Positions 60,257-64,000 of a stretch of 64,000 bases of DNA are shown here, in pieces. The notes beneath the pieces are model-generated. The model worked only from the letters and a program-made list of their open reading frames with translations, was not told the origin of the DNA and searched no databases. Position 1 is the first letter of the stretch. Each line of letters begins with the position of its first letter. The DNA is from Tricholomella constricta (Eukaryota; Basidiomycota; Agaricomycetes; Agaricales; Lyophyllaceae), in contig JAACJP010000025.1 of the NCBI GenBank assembly GCA_013368375.1, positions 1-64,000 on the forward strand. Reading direction: 5' to 3'. The position numbers and the translations under genes were made by a program.

Positions 60257-60497
60257 TATTCGAATATGTCGAACTTGAAGTGGATTGTTTGTATATAGCG
60301 TGTGGAGTATACTCCGCTCATACCATCAACACCTCAATTTCGAGTTGTCGCAGCCCTCAATTTCTCGGTTGAGCCCGACATATCTGACGGACCTTCTTCA
60401 ACCTGCCAACTCAATTATTCCTCTCGTCTTGTTCTCCCCCGAGTCACTCTTTTTTACTCTTGTTCCTTATCATTTTTTTTATTCTAACTCCTTTTCA

Positions 60498-63101
60498 ATG
60501 CCTCGAGACCCTTCTGCCAGAGACGACAGGACCCCCGCTCAAAAGCGACTTGACACCATTGCTCGCAAAAAACAACTTGCAGCCTTGGAGGCCGAACAAC
60601 GCGCTCAGCCATCAAATGTTAAAAAAGGTACGACATTTCGAAAACATATATTGCTACTGATAACTGATACATATTTTTAGATCGTCGCTCGAGGGCCAAA
60701 GAGGTGTCCGACACAGGTACGTCTCGGAGTAATGCCACGTCATCCTTAGTATGACTTGCTTTCAGGAAAACCTGGTACTACCGTCAAGCGCGACAACAGG
60801 ACCACCACTTCTGCAACACAAGCCGAAAAACAGGACAGTCTACGTGTCGATACTCGCAAACGGGCCCTGTCATCAGCGCAAGACAAGGCCGCAATTTCTA
60901 AAAAGGCTAAAACTAATAAAGGTCGGTTGCTCATCCCTCACATTCTTCTACACTCATGTCAAATATCTGTAGTTCTGGGCAATAAAGTTGCCGTGCAGCC
61001 ACCGACTGCCATAACCAAAACAGCTAAGGGTATGCCTTCCGTCATGTTTTTTCTTCAAATGCTCATCTCGTTACAGTCATCGGGCGTCGAACAGCAGCTC
61101 TCATACTTTCTGATTCGGAAGAAGATCACGATGAAATAGCTTCTGTAGCTGAAGCCCGACTCCCTCCTCGAAAGCGCGGCAAGGGGAAAAATGTACATCT
61201 TCCTCCGTCAATCGATGATGAAGATTGCCTCGATGGCTCAAGGAGCAGCGGCACCGATTTCGAAGAGGGTGAAGGCCACGATGATGGGACAGGAGGTCTG
61301 CAAGACTTGGACTCTGAAACACTATCTCGAACACTAATTTCGGAGGTATGTACCAAGCAATACATTCAACTATTCAACTCATACTTATTTCTTCGCAGCA
61401 AGCTCAGTGGGCCCCCCCCTCTCGTCAATCTCCTAGTTCCCCAGCGGCGGACCGGCTTTTCAGCGATGACTATTTTGACGATAGCATTCCCGAGGAAGAA
61501 AACGGCGATACCAGTGAAGGTGACCTCCAGATGACCGTGTACGACCATGGGATATCCGAGGACAACAAACACACTGCTTCATTTGTCGACGAGTCTGTGG
61601 ATGAGCTCGACGATGAGTTCGACGATGAGGATGATATCCTCAATGGAGTGGAGTATGAATCTCGGTCGCGATCTCGCACACCAAAAGTTAGTGTCTGGAA
61701 AACATCTATTCTGTGTACTCCCGTGATTAACTTCAATCTTTAGGGGCTGAAGCGTAAGGCCGCACGTCTTGCTGAGGTAATAACTTACTTTCGTATCCAT
61801 CTCATACTGATACAACATGTATTTTAGGTTCCTCAATGGTCCTCCGCAGTTCCAGAAGACACCAAGCCTTTCGAACTTCGACAAAAGGTCAATTTTCTCT
61901 TGTTACAGTAAAACATGATGTTCAACACCCATTTTCAGCTTGTACAAGGCCGTAAAAAATCCCAAGGGTCCTTCGAAGAGCGGTGCAGGAAAGCCAATGA
62001 GAGCTGACCTCTTGCTGCTCACTATACACCTGCTGTATCCGAAAAGCGTGTTGCCGGACTCAAAGCTCAATCACTGAACCTGCAAAGAGTAGTTAGAGCT
62101 GCTTTTACAGTAGCCATACAGTCGTCGCTGTTCGAAGATGCTTATGTATCTGTTCAAGATCATTTCAAGTTCTACCGAACAATACTCGAAGACTCCTCTC
62201 GGCGTCTCAACTATACAGATATTCTCAAGCGCTTCATGGAGGACGTTACATTCGGAATTGAAATGTTGAGAATTGTACGTGGCCTGAAATTTATTATTAT
62301 TCTGTCTGTCATAACCTTTTCTCAGGTGAATGCTCGTGTCATTCTCATCAGAGCCGGCCCGAAGAAGACCATTGCTGCGAAAGTCGAAGGCTTCTTCTTT
62401 CTCTCCGGCATCACAGCTGAGGCATGTCAAGCCAAAGTTGATGCAATCTTAAAAAGTGGAAACTACATATATCCGAGGAACGAGGTATGATTTGAATGCT
62501 TTCATTGGCTCAGATCTGATGAACTGTTAATTACAGAGCAACGGTGCCGTTTGCGATGACAAGCCATATCAACACCCCGTTATCCTTTCCGCATTGAAAC
62601 AATACTATTTTAAAACATCCCAGCGAGCCTCTCTCGCTGACAAATATGCCGCCAGTTTTCAATCGAGCCTAAAGGACGGGATCGGCGCGACCGAGCTTGA
62701 GATGCCTACACCTATGGTTGCACTCATCGCAACAATCGTAATGTCCTTATTCTGTTTGTCATCATTTGTAGACTAACAATTCTTCATTTGTGTAGCTGCA
62801 TTCAGCTCTCGATGATTGGCGACGGGGAGAATATCACGCTGCTGACTTCAACGCTGATACCTACGCCGACGTGTATAGGGGCCACATCATGTTCCTGAAC
62901 AACATTCGCAAGACAAATATCAAGAAATTCCATCGTCTCATGTCGGACATATACAAGAAGTCATCGTACATTTTTTTTTGATATGATTGTTATTAATTTC
63001 TCAAATAACAAATAACATCAAGGTCAAGAAGTTCAGTCCAGTCAACCACGCTCGCCGCAAATGCAATGGCCATTCTCAACCTCGATGCTATGGCAGAGTA
63101 A
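60498..63101 (+). CDS. DUF6532-type protein with an in-frame TGA
   Basis: Thirteen exons: 60498-60627, 60681-60716, 60766-60921, 60973-61029, 61077-61345, 61399-61686, 61744-61776, 61828-61887, 61939-62274, 62326-62484, 62537-62737, 62796-62965, 63023-63101. The N-terminal half is basic then very acidic (VDELDDEFDDEDDILNG). The C-terminal half has the pattern of DUF6532 proteins: FMEDVTFGIEMLRIVNARVI, KTIAAKVEGFFFLSG, YQHPVILSALKQYYF, ELEMPTPMVALIATILHSAL, DVYRGHIMFLNN. Function unknown. All exons join in frame except for a TGA at 62005-62007 in exon 9 (after RKANES), with the frame continuing on both sides. So it is a single nonsense mutation, a base error or an unusual splice. Confidence 0.75.
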
Positions 63102-63461
63102 GAATTGATATGAGTAGCCAGTTCACCCTATACCCCTACAGATACCTCCTTGCTTTCGTGATTGTGCTGTCCCTCTTGTTTGAGTCGTGCTGTTTACGTA
63201 TTCAAACACACACTACCTTTAATTACTCTTGATCTACATACAATATGTTCATGGAATCTAATAGTGATTTGATACCCTATCATCGAGTTGCGAATGTCAC
63301 AAATCTGTCAAGAAACTGTTTGGGTTTGCATAAATTGTGCAACTCCGGATGTCAATTGGTCAGACTGTTGACATTTGGCAAGAGGGTGCAGAAGAACCGT
63401 TTTAATCAGGACAATCAAGCGAATTGTGTTTATATGTCAAAAGTATAATAATTCATCGAAG
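63102..63461. other. Intergenic, no gene recognised
   Basis: AT-rich; no convincing reading frame on either strand. Confidence 0.4.
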
Positions 63462-64000
63462 TCAGAATAATACAGGATATTTACGACACATTGAGACCAA
63501 TCGCCAAACTTTGTGTGAAATTTGGCAGAGGTGCTTTTCCTGATGCACCCGAACTGCACAAAACGCCACACCCGATTCTATGAGAAGAATCATGATTTTT
63601 TCTACTGGAGATCCTCGACGGCTGCTTAGTTGCAAGATCTTAATGAATTTTCGATACGACCTGCCGTTGGTCAGCCGGAAGGCAAAAGATGGACGAGCTT
63701 GCATTACCATAACTTATAACTAATCATCAATGTACCAGCCAAATTGATGGCCAAAGAGAGGACATGTAACGCTTCTTCGATTATGAACCCCACGGGATGC
63801 TAGGTGCGACGTCGACTGGAGTCATTGAAACGACCGTAATCACTGGCAGAGAAAAGATGAGACGAGTCGAGTCATTAGAAATCAACGCACCGCTGGAACA
63901 AAATAATAGACTATAGAAAACAGTCTTGACCCATATCTTGTCTGGGTATAGTATGCAGACCCGCCAGATGACTACGCCATCACCAGTAAGTACCTGGGAA
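63462..64000 (-). pseudogene. Decayed second copy of the seven-helix membrane protein, cut by the window edge
   Basis: On minus: GDGVVIWRVCILYPDKIWVK (against GDGIVIWRACTLYKEKIWVM at ~34930), LSLAINLAGTLMISYKLW, and SPVEKIMILLIESGVAFCAV, in the same order and with the same intron positions as the gene at 34435. A stop and frame change occur in the exon around 63800, and the sequence after the AVR exon no longer follows the family. The 5' part lies beyond 64000. Confidence 0.7.

Overview
The window is a repeat-rich stretch of a filamentous fungal genome, almost certainly an agaricomycete basidiomycete. Genes are cut by many short GT-AG introns (mostly 45-80 nt). The families that can be recognised are typical of mushroom-forming fungi: a C2-NACHT-WD40 NOD-like receptor, a poly-HAMP group III hybrid histidine kinase, a MATA-type HMG-box factor, a seven-helix membrane protein, a DUF6532-type protein, a Plavaka (CACTA-like) transposase and Ty3 elements. 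No rRNA, tRNA or CRISPR was seen.

Layout. 0.1-2.7 kb: 3' end of a Ty3-type element (polypurine tract and LTR on +) carrying a spliced coiled-coil gene on the opposite strand. 2.7-8.4 kb: two copies of a ~0.77 kb repeat around a small-exon gene I cannot name, then a MITE-like insert. 8.4-13.2 kb (-): a complete nine-exon NLR of 1,424 residues with nine almost identical WD40 units. 14.0-16.1 kb: fragments of a dispersed unknown family. 16.2-21.2 kb (+): the 19-exon histidine kinase of 1,276 residues. 22-25 kb: two decayed tandem copies of a small gene. 25.3-27.1 kb (+): a low-complexity basic/acidic protein. 27.9-28.6 kb (-): a truncated inverted copy of the kinase 5' end joined to a copy of the 14 kb fragment. 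28.7-29.7 kb (+): HNH-domain gene ending in a suspicious TAG. 30.8-37.2 kb and 45.4-48.8 kb: two copies of one segment with remnants of a RecQ-like helicase and of seven-helix proteins; only the first contains an intact membrane-protein gene (34.4-35.7 kb). 41.7-42.8 kb (+): HMG-box gene. 48.8-56.1 kb (-): a complete, young Ty3 retrotransposon with 372-bp LTRs and one 1,995-codon polyprotein ORF. 56.9-60.3 kb (-): a complete six-exon Plavaka transposase. 60.5-63.1 kb (+): DUF6532-type gene with one in-frame TGA. 63.5-64.0 kb (-): decayed second copy of the membrane-protein gene, running off the window.

How it fits together. This looks like accessory, fast-turning DNA around two long conserved-type genes. 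The NLR is a candidate non-self recognition receptor whose repeats seem to be kept alike by conversion or unequal exchange while a few surface positions vary. The kinase is an osmostress-type sensor whose 5' end has been copied and broken. Exon boundaries were worked out by hand from splice signals and frame continuity; for the NLR, kinase, membrane protein, HMG factor, antisense coiled-coil gene, HNH gene and transposase the total spliced length is a whole number of codons, which supports the models.
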